From Algoriphagus sp. (lineage in GTDB: Bacteria > Bacteroidota > Bacteroidia > Cytophagales > Cyclobacteriaceae), in contig JALRIY010000002.1 in NCBI GenBank assembly GCA_023255285.1, positions 1-35,071 of the forward strand: a DNA stretch of 35,071 bases. Direction: 5' to 3'. The first letter of the stretch is position 1. Each line of letters opens with the position of its first letter. The position numbers were made by a program, and so were the translations under genes. Below the pieces are notes generated by a model that saw nothing but the letters and a program-made list of their open reading frames with translations, did no database searches and was not told the origin of the DNA. This document shows positions 17,995 to 26,566 of the stretch, one piece after another.

Positions 17995-18339
17995 TTAAAA
18001 GGGGAGTTTGTCCTCGTCTGAAGCTTCGTAAAAAGTATCTACATCAGGAGGGCCTACTGGCAGTCCTCCACCCTGGCTGCGGTCTACCTTGTAGGCTTTT
18101 ACCTCAGTGTACCAGCGCCCATTGTATTCCCTGCTTTCTACATCTATTCCAAGGGTAACTTGCTCCCCTACTTTCAAGCCAAACTGGTCTATTTTATCCC
18201 CCCAGATGGAAACACATACTTTTTTGGGATATTGACCTCCTGTTTCGACAATATATTCTTGCTTGCGCCAAGCATTTCCACTTTTTGAGCTCCCACTCAC
18301 TTCCGGTAATAGGGAGGTTACTTTTCCACTTAAATCCAT
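17995..18339 (-). CDS. DUF3127 domain protein (OB-fold-like, candidate ssDNA-binding) with SSB-like C-terminal tip
   Basis: 114 aa; MDLSGKVTSLLPEVSGSSKSGNAWRKQEYIVETGGQYPKKVCVSIWGDKIDQF and LGIDVESREYNGRWYTEVKAYKVD typical of DUF3127; C-terminus ASDEDKLPF. Confidence 0.9.
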   Translation of the reverse strand: MDLSGKVTSLLPEVSGSSKSGNAWRKQEYIVETGGQYPKKVCVSIWGDKIDQFGLKVGEQVTLGIDVESREYNGRWYTEVKAYKVDRSQGGGLPVGPPDVDTFYEASDEDKLPF

Positions 18340-18698
18340 TCTTCTTTTTTCTAATTAAGAGTACGAAGGTAAGCAAAGCCTTTTACTTTTTTCAAACCTT
18401 CATTTTCATCTTTTTGTTAGGAGCATTTCCTGAATTCGCGGCAAATACACATCTACTCCAAAATCTGAGTTTCCATAACAAATAAAAATACGAAATTAAT
18501 ACAAAAAATAAAATAAAATATAATAAATAACATAAAATACAATATTAATTAGCGAAACTTAAAAATAAGTTGCCTATTTTAATTATTTGGCCTTAGTTTT
18601 GAGCCCTTTTAAAAATAATTTCTAAGCGTTTACTCATCTTTTCACCTAACCCGATACTATGGCCTAGACTTTTACGTTGTATATAAACCAACTTAAAA

Positions 18699-19301
18699 AT
18701 GAGTAAGCAATTAGGTCCAGATGACAGTGTGTTGATCACCTTGTATCGCAATGGCAATGAAGCTGCCTTTAATCAATTAGTAGATCGGTATCAGAGTAAG
18801 GTATTTACTACACTCTTTTTGATTGTAAAAGATCAAGATGTAGCAGAAGACTTGCTACAAGATGTTTTTGTTAAGGTAATCCATACCTTGAATTCAGACA
18901 AGTACAACGAAGAGGGTAAATTTCAGCCTTGGTTGCTGCGCATTGCACATAACCTCGCCATCGATCACTTTAGAAAGGCTAAAAGATACCCGACCATCCT
19001 CTTGGAAGATGGGAGCAATCTACTTAATTCCCTAAACTTTGCTTCAGAGTCTTCTGAGCAGCAGCAGATCAAGGAAGAAACCTTGGTTTGGGTGCGTAAT
19101 TTGATTGATGAGCTTCCAGAGGCACAGAAAGAAGTAGTTATTATGCGGCATTACTTAGACTTGAGTTTTCAGGAAATTGCCGAACAGACTGGCGTCAGTA
19201 TAAATACAGCTTTGGGAAGGATGCGCTATGCACTCAACCATATTCGAAAAAAAATGAAACAACAAACTAGTGCCTATGCAAAAACAATTTACCCCAAATG
19301 A
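18699..19301 (+). CDS. ECF-type RNA polymerase sigma factor (sigma-70 family)
   Basis: 200 aa; FNQLVDRYQSKVFTTLFLIVKDQDVAEDLLQDVFVKV (region 2), LPEAQKEVVIMRHYLDLSFQEIAEQTGVSINTALGRMRYALNHIRK (region 4). Confidence 0.95.
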   Translation: MSKQLGPDDSVLITLYRNGNEAAFNQLVDRYQSKVFTTLFLIVKDQDVAEDLLQDVFVKVIHTLNSDKYNEEGKFQPWLLRIAHNLAIDHFRKAKRYPTILLEDGSNLLNSLNFASESSEQQQIKEETLVWVRNLIDELPEAQKEVVIMRHYLDLSFQEIAEQTGVSINTALGRMRYALNHIRKKMKQQTSAYAKTIYPK

Positions 19302-19509
19302 CCTGATCAGATATATCTATCAGGAAATGCCGGAGGTAGAACAAGAACTCTTAATGCAAGCCTTGCACAGCGATAATGCCTTGATGCAAGAATATATTCA
19401 ACTGCTGAGCACCGTGGAGTTTTTGGAGCAAGTCAACTTGCAACCTTCCGAAAAAGTAGTGAAAGCCATTAAAAAAATGGCTCAGTCTACGAGACTTCCA
19501 CAAGTCTGA
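19276..19509 (+). CDS. Small acidic-helical protein overlapping the ECF sigma gene; candidate soluble anti-sigma or regulator
   Basis: ATG 19276 lies within the sigma 3' end (26-nt overlap, different frame). MQKQFTPNDLIRYIYQEMPEVEQELLMQALHSDNALMQEYIQLLSTVEFLEQVNLQPSEKVVKAIKKMAQSTRLPQV. Followed by a terminator. Confidence 0.75.
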   Translation: MQKQFTPNDLIRYIYQEMPEVEQELLMQALHSDNALMQEYIQLLSTVEFLEQVNLQPSEKVVKAIKKMAQSTRLPQV

Positions 19510-19517
19510 ACTAAGGT

Positions 19518-19547
19518 AACCCCGCATTTTGGCGGGGTTTTCTTTTG
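19518..19547 (+). terminator. Intrinsic terminator downstream of the sigma/79-aa gene pair
   Basis: AACCCCGC-ATTTTG-GCGGGGTT followed by TTCTTTT; 8-bp perfect stem. Confidence 0.88.
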
Positions 19548-19675
19548 CTATACTTATCCTAGCATTTTTTTCGTGGGATGCCCCAGTTGATTTTTGTGAG
19601 TAGCCGATTTTTCACAAGTAACTCGAGAAATTAGGTGATGAAGTTCAGTTGCCTGAGCTGTGGTCTATGGACCAT

Positions 19676-21097
19676 TTAAAACCACTTCATCATTGTAGCA
19701 ATCAACTTCTTAACACGAATGCCGTATGGTGGACGCAATAAGGTAACGTTATTGAATCCAATACGCTGTTTCAATACGCCCTTTTCATTGCTAAAGGCCA
19801 AAAAGCCGTACTTGCCGTGAGACTTGCCAATCCCACTGTTATTGACCCCTCCAAAAGGGAGTTCACTATGCAGAAAATGAAGCACGCAATCGTTGATAAC
19901 CACATTTCCAGAACTAGTCTCAGTCATTACCCGCTTTGCTTGCATCTCGTCTTTGCCAAAAAAGTAGAGTGCCAATGGCTTGGGTTGGGATTGGATCAGT
20001 GCTAGGGCATCGTTGAGATGACTGTAAGTGACAATTGGTAGGATAGGACCAAAAATTTCCTCTTTGAAGACGAGCATGTCTTCGCGAATAGCTGAAATCA
20101 AGGTAGGTGCTACATACCTGGATGCTTCATCCAACTCTCCACCTGCTTCTACCTGAGCACCTTTTTGAAGTGCATCTTCCAATAACTCCCGAATTCGTTC
20201 AAAATGTCTTGCATTGATCAAACGAGCATAGTCCTGGCTTTGCATGATTCCCTTTCCATTGGTATCGTAGTAGCGAGTCAACACCTCGCACGCATGGCCG
20301 ATAAAGATTTCCTTTTTGTCCTCAGGCACTAGGATGTAATCTGGAGCAATGCAGGTTTGCCCGCAGTTAACAAACTTCCCCCAGATCAATTTTTCTGCAG
20401 CATCTTTTAGGTCAGCCGAAGTATCTAGAATTACGGGAGATTTACCTCCTAATTCCAGGGTCACCGAACTCAAATGTTGTGCAGCAGCACGCATCACAAT
20501 TTTTCCAATCGTTGGGCTCCCAGTAAAGAATATATGGTCAAAAGGCAAAGACAATAGTTCTGAGGCCACTTCTTTTTCTCCCAAGCAAACCGCTACTTCA
20601 TGAGGTGCAAAAAGTTCGCTCACGAGGTCCTGTACTAGCTGTGCAGTATGTGGTGCATGTTCTGAGGGTTTCAGAATGGCTGTACAACCTGCCGCTAGTG
20701 CAGCTACCAAAGGTCCAATGGCAAGGTTAAAGGGAAAGTTCCATGGAGATATCAACAAGGCTCTCCCTTTGGGTTCAGCTACGACAGAAGCAGAGGTTCC
20801 AAACATCGGCAATGGGGTCGGCTGAGATTGTGGTTTCATCCATGTTACCAAGTTTTTTAGGCAATATTTAATTTCTGCCGTGACTGGAAAGATTTCATTG
20901 AGATCAACTTCTGGCGCTGGTTTGTTGAAATCTAGCCACAGCGCTTCCCGAATAGCTTCTTGGTGGGAATTAATCCAATTTAACAACTTAATTAGCCGTT
21001 CCTTTCGTTCTTGCAGAGTGGACTTCCTCCAGGCTAATGCGGTGGGTAATTGACTAGCAAAAAGGTCAGAGGGGCTTGATGGAAGGGTAGAAAGCAT
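19676..21097 (-). CDS. NAD(P)-dependent aldehyde dehydrogenase family protein
   Basis: 473 aa; LISPWNFPFNLAIGPLVAALAAGCTAILKPSE, FFTGSPTIGKIVMRAAAQHLSSVTLELGGKSPVI, catalytic GKFVNCGQTCIAPDY; class 3 ALDH-like C-terminus. Confidence 0.96.
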   Translation of the reverse strand: MLSTLPSSPSDLFASQLPTALAWRKSTLQERKERLIKLLNWINSHQEAIREALWLDFNKPAPEVDLNEIFPVTAEIKYCLKNLVTWMKPQSQPTPLPMFGTSASVVAEPKGRALLISPWNFPFNLAIGPLVAALAAGCTAILKPSEHAPHTAQLVQDLVSELFAPHEVAVCLGEKEVASELLSLPFDHIFFTGSPTIGKIVMRAAAQHLSSVTLELGGKSPVILDTSADLKDAAEKLIWGKFVNCGQTCIAPDYILVPEDKKEIFIGHACEVLTRYYDTNGKGIMQSQDYARLINARHFERIRELLEDALQKGAQVEAGGELDEASRYVAPTLISAIREDMLVFKEEIFGPILPIVTYSHLNDALALIQSQPKPLALYFFGKDEMQAKRVMTETSSGNVVINDCVLHFLHSELPFGGVNNSGIGKSHGKYGFLAFSNEKGVLKQRIGFNNVTLLRPPYGIRVKKLIATMMKWF

Positions 21098-21205
21098 GGA
21101 TTGATGGGATAAAGTAGAGGTAAGCCTTTCACTAAGTCAAGTTACAAGAAAAATAGGATAGTTAGGAATAGCAGAATGTGCTCAGCAGATTGGAATAGCG
21201 AGCGT

Positions 21206-21934
21206 TTAGGTGGTTTTGGAACTGTCTTGGATGAGGAGATTGAGTTGAGTTAGTTCCTTTTCACTTAAATCTCTCCATTTGCCTACTGCTAGGTCCAACT
21301 GAATATGCATGATTCGAATCCGCTTTAGTTGGGTTACTTGGTAACCCAAATGAGCACACATTCGTCGAATCTGTCGATTTAAGCCTTGAGTGAGGATGAT
21401 CCGGAATTTAAACCGGTTGATTAACACTACGGTGCAAGGAGCAGTGATAGTACCTAGGATTGGAATACCCAAACTCATCTTTTGTACAAAGCTTGGGTGA
21501 AGGGGCTTGTCTACTGTTACCACATACTCCTTTTCATGGTTGTTTTTTGAACGGAGAATTTTATTAACAAGATCCCCTTCGCTCGTCAACAGAATCAAAC
21601 CCTCGCTGTCTTTGTCCAGTCTACCAATAGGAAAAATACGTTCAGAATGACCAATAAAATCGATGATGTTGTCTTTTTCTCCTAGGGTATCTGTTGTTGA
21701 AACAATACCTACGGGTTTATTAAAAGCAATGTAAACATGCTGCTGCTTTGGCTTTCCGATCAATTGCCCATCTACCCTAACTTCATCCGTGGGGAAGACT
21801 TGGGTGCCTAATTCTGGGATTTTTCCATTGATGGTGATTCGTTTTTGTTCTAAAAGACCATCTGCAGCTCTACGAGAGCAAAAACCGACTTCACTTAAGT
21901 ACTTGTTGATCCGAATAGAGGTGGGCTGGCTCAT
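21206..21934 (-). CDS. rluF: 23S rRNA pseudouridine synthase RluF-like
   Basis: S4-like N-terminus (RINKYLSEVGFCSRRAADGLLEQKRITING), GRLDKDSEGLILLTSEGDLVNKIL, GLNRQIRRMCAHLGYQVTQLKRIRIMHIQL. ATG 21934 preferred over GTG 21946. Confidence 0.9.
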   Translation of the reverse strand: MSQPTSIRINKYLSEVGFCSRRAADGLLEQKRITINGKIPELGTQVFPTDEVRVDGQLIGKPKQQHVYIAFNKPVGIVSTTDTLGEKDNIIDFIGHSERIFPIGRLDKDSEGLILLTSEGDLVNKILRSKNNHEKEYVVTVDKPLHPSFVQKMSLGIPILGTITAPCTVVLINRFKFRIILTQGLNRQIRRMCAHLGYQVTQLKRIRIMHIQLDLAVGKWRDLSEKELTQLNLLIQDSSKTT

Positions 21935-22002
21935 AGCTAAGTTCACTACCTAAACCTCTTAGTAGGGGAGGCAAACATGATTGAAAGATACAGTTTTTTA
22001 GA

Positions 22003-23295
22003 CTATTCCTGTTGTGAATGAATGGTGGATGCTAGAAGTCTATCGTCCACTGAGGGATCAATTTGAGCCAATAATTTTATTCCTTCCGCCTTTTTTTGGT
22101 TAAATGCTTGTAGGTTGGCTTGTTCAATGGGTTCGGAAGGAGGAATTCTTTCTTTTAGCCAATCGACTTGTTTGCCATTTTTCCAAAATCGGAAACAAAG
22201 GTGAGGGCCAGTGGCTAATCCAGTGCTGCCTACGTATCCTATGATTTGGCCTTGGGTAATACGCGTTCCTTTTTTAATTCCTTTTCCAATTTTTGAAAGG
22301 TGGAGGTATTGAGTGGTGTAGGTGGAATTGTGTTTTATTTTAACAAAATTTCCATTTGCTGACGTATACCTCGCCTCAATTACGGTGCCATCACCCACAC
22401 TTCGGATCTCCGTTCCAGTAGGGGCAGCATAATCGGTGCCTAGATGAGCCTTCACTCTTTTTTGAACGGGATGAAATCGGTTCAAATTATAGCGAGAACT
22501 AATGCGGGTATATTTAAGTGGATCACGAAGGAATGCTTTTTTAAAACTCTTACCTTCTTGGTCAAAGAAAGTAATCTGTCCATTTTGTTCAAATGGAATG
22601 GCATGCATGGCTACACCTCTGTGATTGAAGTAAGCGAGGTGGATTCCGGATAGCGATACGACCTGGTCCTCAATGATATTTTCTTCAAAGATAACTTTGA
22701 ATACATCCCCTTTTTGGAGGCTTTGAAAGTCCACCGACCATCCGTAAAGGTCTGCAAATTCATCGATTAGTTGGGGAGAAATCCCCTTATCCACCATGGC
22801 ATTGTAGAGGGAACTCTCAATCTTTCCTCCTACTGTTCTTTTCCGGGTTTGGGCAGGTTTCTCAGCTCTATACAAGTAGGCAGAATCCAAGTTGAATACG
22901 ACAAATTCTGCTGGATTGGGCTCATAGATAAAAAATTGTGCTTTGGAGGAGTTGGGGGCACTGAGTATGGTATATTTTTTATTTGCAGCTATCCTTCGTA
23001 CATCAAATACCTCTTTAGATTTTTTGGCTAGCTCATCAATGATTTGGTAAGGGATATTGAAGGGGGACAAGAGCGTAGATAAAGTTTCATTTTTAGTGAC
23101 TCTACCTTCTGTTATGGTAAAGTCGGTCACATTGATGCCATACAAAAATTTTTCTTGAGCGGTGGAATCCTCCTGCGGTAAGGAGTTTGGTTCATTCGAA
23201 AAAAGTTGGGAAAATCGTCCTTCTTGCTTTTGGTAAATCAAAATCAGGAGGATAGAAAGAAAAATGGTAATGTAGCCAATCCAATTTTTTTTCAT
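22003..23295 (-). CDS. M23-family peptidoglycan metallopeptidase
   Basis: 430 aa; N-terminal TM; KAHLGTDYAAPTGTEIRSVGDGTVIEARY, TTQYLHLSKI, GYVGSTGLATGPHLCFRFWKNGKQVDW. Confidence 0.94.
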   Translation of the reverse strand: MKKNWIGYITIFLSILLILIYQKQEGRFSQLFSNEPNSLPQEDSTAQEKFLYGINVTDFTITEGRVTKNETLSTLLSPFNIPYQIIDELAKKSKEVFDVRRIAANKKYTILSAPNSSKAQFFIYEPNPAEFVVFNLDSAYLYRAEKPAQTRKRTVGGKIESSLYNAMVDKGISPQLIDEFADLYGWSVDFQSLQKGDVFKVIFEENIIEDQVVSLSGIHLAYFNHRGVAMHAIPFEQNGQITFFDQEGKSFKKAFLRDPLKYTRISSRYNLNRFHPVQKRVKAHLGTDYAAPTGTEIRSVGDGTVIEARYTSANGNFVKIKHNSTYTTQYLHLSKIGKGIKKGTRITQGQIIGYVGSTGLATGPHLCFRFWKNGKQVDWLKERIPPSEPIEQANLQAFNQKKAEGIKLLAQIDPSVDDRLLASTIHSQQE

Positions 23296-23543
23296 CTGGG
23301 GGAATTCAGGAGACAGGAACTAATTTGGGACTTCAAACAAGGGAAAAGAACCCTTTTTTCCAAGAATTTTCACCATAAAGTAGCAAAGGGAAGGGATAAT
23401 TTAACTCTTTTTAAAGGCTTACAACTGTTGAAAGAAGTGCCATTTGCTGAATTCAGAGCGCCTGCCTAGTAGGTAAAAAGAAAGAATTTCAGTCTGAAGT
23501 AGGGATTCTTCCCCTATCCTTATCGTTCTGTGTTGCATTTATT

Positions 23544-23551
23544 TATCTTTG
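23544..23551 (+). promoter_or_regulatory. Candidate -7 element TATCTTTG upstream of aspS
   Basis: Matches TAnnTTTG, 24 nt before ATG 23576. It overlaps the track's TTG start (23549), which argues for the ATG. Confidence 0.45.
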
Positions 23552-23575
23552 ACCTCCCAAAAAAAGGAATTAGTC

Positions 23576-25330
23576 ATGTTAAGAACACATACCTGTGGCG
23601 AACTTCGCCTTCACCATGTCCAACAACAAATCACTTTGGCCGGCTGGGTACAGCGGGTTAGAAACAAAGGAGGACTTATATGGGTGGATTTAAGAGACCG
23701 CTATGGGGTAACCCAACTTATTTTTGAGGAAGGATCTACCGACAAGGCATTGTTGGAGAAAGCGGCTCAGCTAGGAAGAGAATTTGTGGTTCAAGCAGCT
23801 GGAATTGTTTTGGAAAGAACATCCAAAAACGATAAAATGCCAACTGGGGACATTGAAATTAAAGTGGAGGAATTAACTGTGTTGAATCCTGCTAAAGTTC
23901 CTCCTTTTATTATTGAAGACGAAACTGATGGAGGTGATGAGCTGCGGATGCGCTATCGGTACCTAGACCTCCGCAGAAATGTGATTCGAGAAAAACTTCA
24001 GCTCCGCCATCGACTAATGCAGGAAACTCGGACCTACATGGACAAGCAATCTTTTATCGAAGTAGAAACACCAGTTTTGATCAAATCAACTCCGGAGGGA
24101 GCGCGGGATTTTGTGGTTCCTAGCCGAGTGAATCCAGGGGAATTTTATGCCTTACCTCAGTCTCCACAGACTTTCAAGCAATTGTTGATGGTCAGTGGAT
24201 TTGACCGCTACTTTCAAATTGTAAAATGCTTTCGAGACGAGGATCTTCGTGCGGATAGGCAGCCTGAATTTACGCAGATTGACTGTGAGATGGCCTTTGT
24301 GAATCAAGAGGATATTCTTAGCACTTTTGAGGGACTTATTAAGCACTTGTTTTTATCGGTTAAGGGAGTAGATCTAGGTCAGGTACCACACCTAACCTAT
24401 GCAGATGCGATGAAGTACTATGGGAATGACAAGCCAGATTTGCGTTTCGACATGAAATTTGTCGATCTGACTGCCCTGGCGAAAGGCACAGGGTTTGCCG
24501 TCATTGATCAGGCAGAGATTGTGCTAGGTATCTGTGCCAAAGGTGCAGGAGAGTATACGCGCAAGCAATTGGATGAACTGACGGACTGGGTAAAGCGTCC
24601 ACAAATTGGAGCGAAAGGATTGATTTATGTGCGGTACCAACTTGATGGATTGCTCAAATCAAGTGTGGACAAATTTTACGGGCAAGATCAATTGAAGACC
24701 TGGGCAGATGCTTGCGGTGCTGTGCCGGGAGATTTGATTCTTGTGCTCAGTGGAGACGAGAAAACCACCCGCAAGCAGTTGTCTGAACTTCGCTTGAAGA
24801 TGGGTGAAGACTTAGGTTTGCGTGATCGTACTGTATTTGTGCCACTTTGGGTGGTGGACTTTCCGCTCTTGGAGTGGGATGATGAATCCCAACGTTTTCA
24901 TGCGATGCACCATCCGTTTACTTCTCCGAAGCGAGAAGATATTCCCTTGTTGGAAACTGATCCTGGATCTGTACGAGCAAATGCGTATGATTTGGTCATC
25001 AATGGAGTCGAAATTGGAGGGGGGTCGATACGAATTCACGACCGTGCTACGCAGCAATTGATGTTTACCCATCTTGGGTTTTCAGATGCTGAGGCACAAA
25101 AGCAGTTTGGGTTTTTGATGGAAGCCTTTGAATATGGCGCTCCACCACATGGAGGTATTGCCTTTGGTTTTGACCGACTTTGCGCCATCTTCGGGGGATC
25201 AGACTCCATTCGAGATTACATTGCCTTCCCTAAGAATAACTCGGGGAGAGATGTGATGATTGATTCACCGAGTACGCTTGCCGATGCACAACTGGAGGAA
25301 TTGTCTATTCGAGTGGCGTTGAAAAAATAA
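23576..25330 (+). CDS. aspS: Aspartyl-tRNA synthetase
   Basis: [108 protein letters not shown]. Confidence 0.98.
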   Translation: MLRTHTCGELRLHHVQQQITLAGWVQRVRNKGGLIWVDLRDRYGVTQLIFEEGSTDKALLEKAAQLGREFVVQAAGIVLERTSKNDKMPTGDIEIKVEELTVLNPAKVPPFIIEDETDGGDELRMRYRYLDLRRNVIREKLQLRHRLMQETRTYMDKQSFIEVETPVLIKSTPEGARDFVVPSRVNPGEFYALPQSPQTFKQLLMVSGFDRYFQIVKCFRDEDLRADRQPEFTQIDCEMAFVNQEDILSTFEGLIKHLFLSVKGVDLGQVPHLTYADAMKYYGNDKPDLRFDMKFVDLTALAKGTGFAVIDQAEIVLGICAKGAGEYTRKQLDELTDWVKRPQIGAKGLIYVRYQLDGLLKSSVDKFYGQDQLKTWADACGAVPGDLILVLSGDEKTTRKQLSELRLKMGEDLGLRDRTVFVPLWVVDFPLLEWDDESQRFHAMHHPFTSPKREDIPLLETDPGSVRANAYDLVINGVEIGGGSIRIHDRATQQLMFTHLGFSDAEAQKQFGFLMEAFEYGAPPHGGIAFGFDRLCAIFGGSDSIRDYIAFPKNNSGRDVMIDSPSTLADAQLEELSIRVALKK

Positions 25331-25334
25331 TTTT

Positions 25335-26024
25335 TTATTTAGTTCCGACGAGGTAAGAACGAATTCCCATTACAATCAGAAGTTGAGCAGTAGCATAGGT
25401 ACCCATAATAAGGATGCCTGCCTCTGGAAAATCTGAATAAAATCGCGCCATCGCTAAAATTCCATCTGAACATAGAAAGAGTAAGGCCCCTATGAATACC
25501 TGCCAGAATGAGGCAGGATTGGTCTTTTTGAAGCGAGCACGAGCCGTGGTCACCATCCCAATAATAACAAAAAGATAGGCAATAACCGGAATTTTCAAGC
25601 CTCCCAGGTTGGGATAGATGAAATAGAATATCCAACCTGCTACAAGATAAATGGGGAGATTGTAGGTAAATAAACGAATAAAGTGCCAAGAATCAGGACG
25701 GGCTTCTGGCTCCTGCGCAAGTCGAAATCCGATGATGTAACAAACATGAGCCATTAAAAAAGCCCCTAAGCCATAAATAAATAATTCCGGCCACAGCAAG
25801 AGAATGTCACCCAACCAAGAGAAGAAAAGGGCAGCCAAAATGGTTTTAGCTAAAATGGTTTTGGCAATGGGGGCGCTTATAAAATAAAAATAGCCTAGCA
25901 AGGCAGCTAGAATGATAGGTTTTGAAAAGCTACGTAGCCCTTCATTTTGTTCCAAAATAAAGTATAAATCTACCAGTGTAGCAAGTAAGAAAAGGTAAAG
26001 CCAAACAATATTTTTATCTCTCAT
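25335..26024 (-). CDS. YhhN/TMEM86-like membrane protein (lysoplasmalogenase family)
   Basis: About 230 aa, multiple TM helices; FSKPIILAALLGYFYF, LAALFFSWLGDILLLW, FLMAHVCYIIGF typical of YhhN family. Confidence 0.85.
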   Translation of the reverse strand: MRDKNIVWLYLFLLATLVDLYFILEQNEGLRSFSKPIILAALLGYFYFISAPIAKTILAKTILAALFFSWLGDILLLWPELFIYGLGAFLMAHVCYIIGFRLAQEPEARPDSWHFIRLFTYNLPIYLVAGWIFYFIYPNLGGLKIPVIAYLFVIIGMVTTARARFKKTNPASFWQVFIGALLFLCSDGILAMARFYSDFPEAGILIMGTYATAQLLIVMGIRSYLVGTK

Positions 26025-26511
26025 CAAAGTACGAGCCTAGTTGAAGTGGGAAAGTTCAACAAGATTCAAAATTTATCCAAAGAAAAGAAAGGGAGCCAAT
26101 TGATTTAAAAAATGGGTTAGGATGATCCAGCACCTTGTCAAGAGCTAAATTTTTTTGAATGAGTACGAATAATCGTTTATAGATGACAGCTAATTTCAAC
26201 TCTAACTTCAGAGCTAATTTAATTTTTTGGCTGGGAATAACTGGCTTATCGCAGCCAGAGGGCGGGAAGAAGCTTATTTGATTAAGGTTACCAAAGTTTT
26301 TTGTCATCAGTGAAAAAGCTAAAACAAATGGAATTCATTTTTAGTTTCTTTGGTAATTATTGATTTGAACTACTCAATTCCCAATAAAAAAAGGAATAAT
26401 TAACCAAAACAGATAAATAGTTTGTTTTCAATGTTAAGTTTTCGTTAAAAAATGTGAAATTTGACAAGCAAAAATTAACCTATATCCTTACTGTCCCTTG
26501 AAAGGGTAGTT

Positions 26512-26519
26512 TAACTTTG
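26512..26519 (+). promoter_or_regulatory. Candidate -7 element TAACTTTG upstream of the TonB-dependent receptor
   Basis: TAnnTTTG match 48 nt upstream of ATG 26567; upstream TTG at 26498 is closer than the usual spacing. Confidence 0.45.
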
Positions 26520-26566
26520 CAAGGATTTTAATTCAACAAAACCAACTTATACCAAAAACAAATCTT

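Noticed and set aside
26143-26220. Three AGCTAA(A)TTT repeats (26143, 26188, 26212)
   Set aside because: Short, AT-rich and not evenly spaced; could easily arise by chance.
26056-26307. 83-aa minus ORF in the 540-bp gap before the TonB receptor
   Set aside because: No recognisable motif, odd composition (KIKLALKLELKLAV) and no upstream promoter evidence; probably spurious, though conservation is untested.
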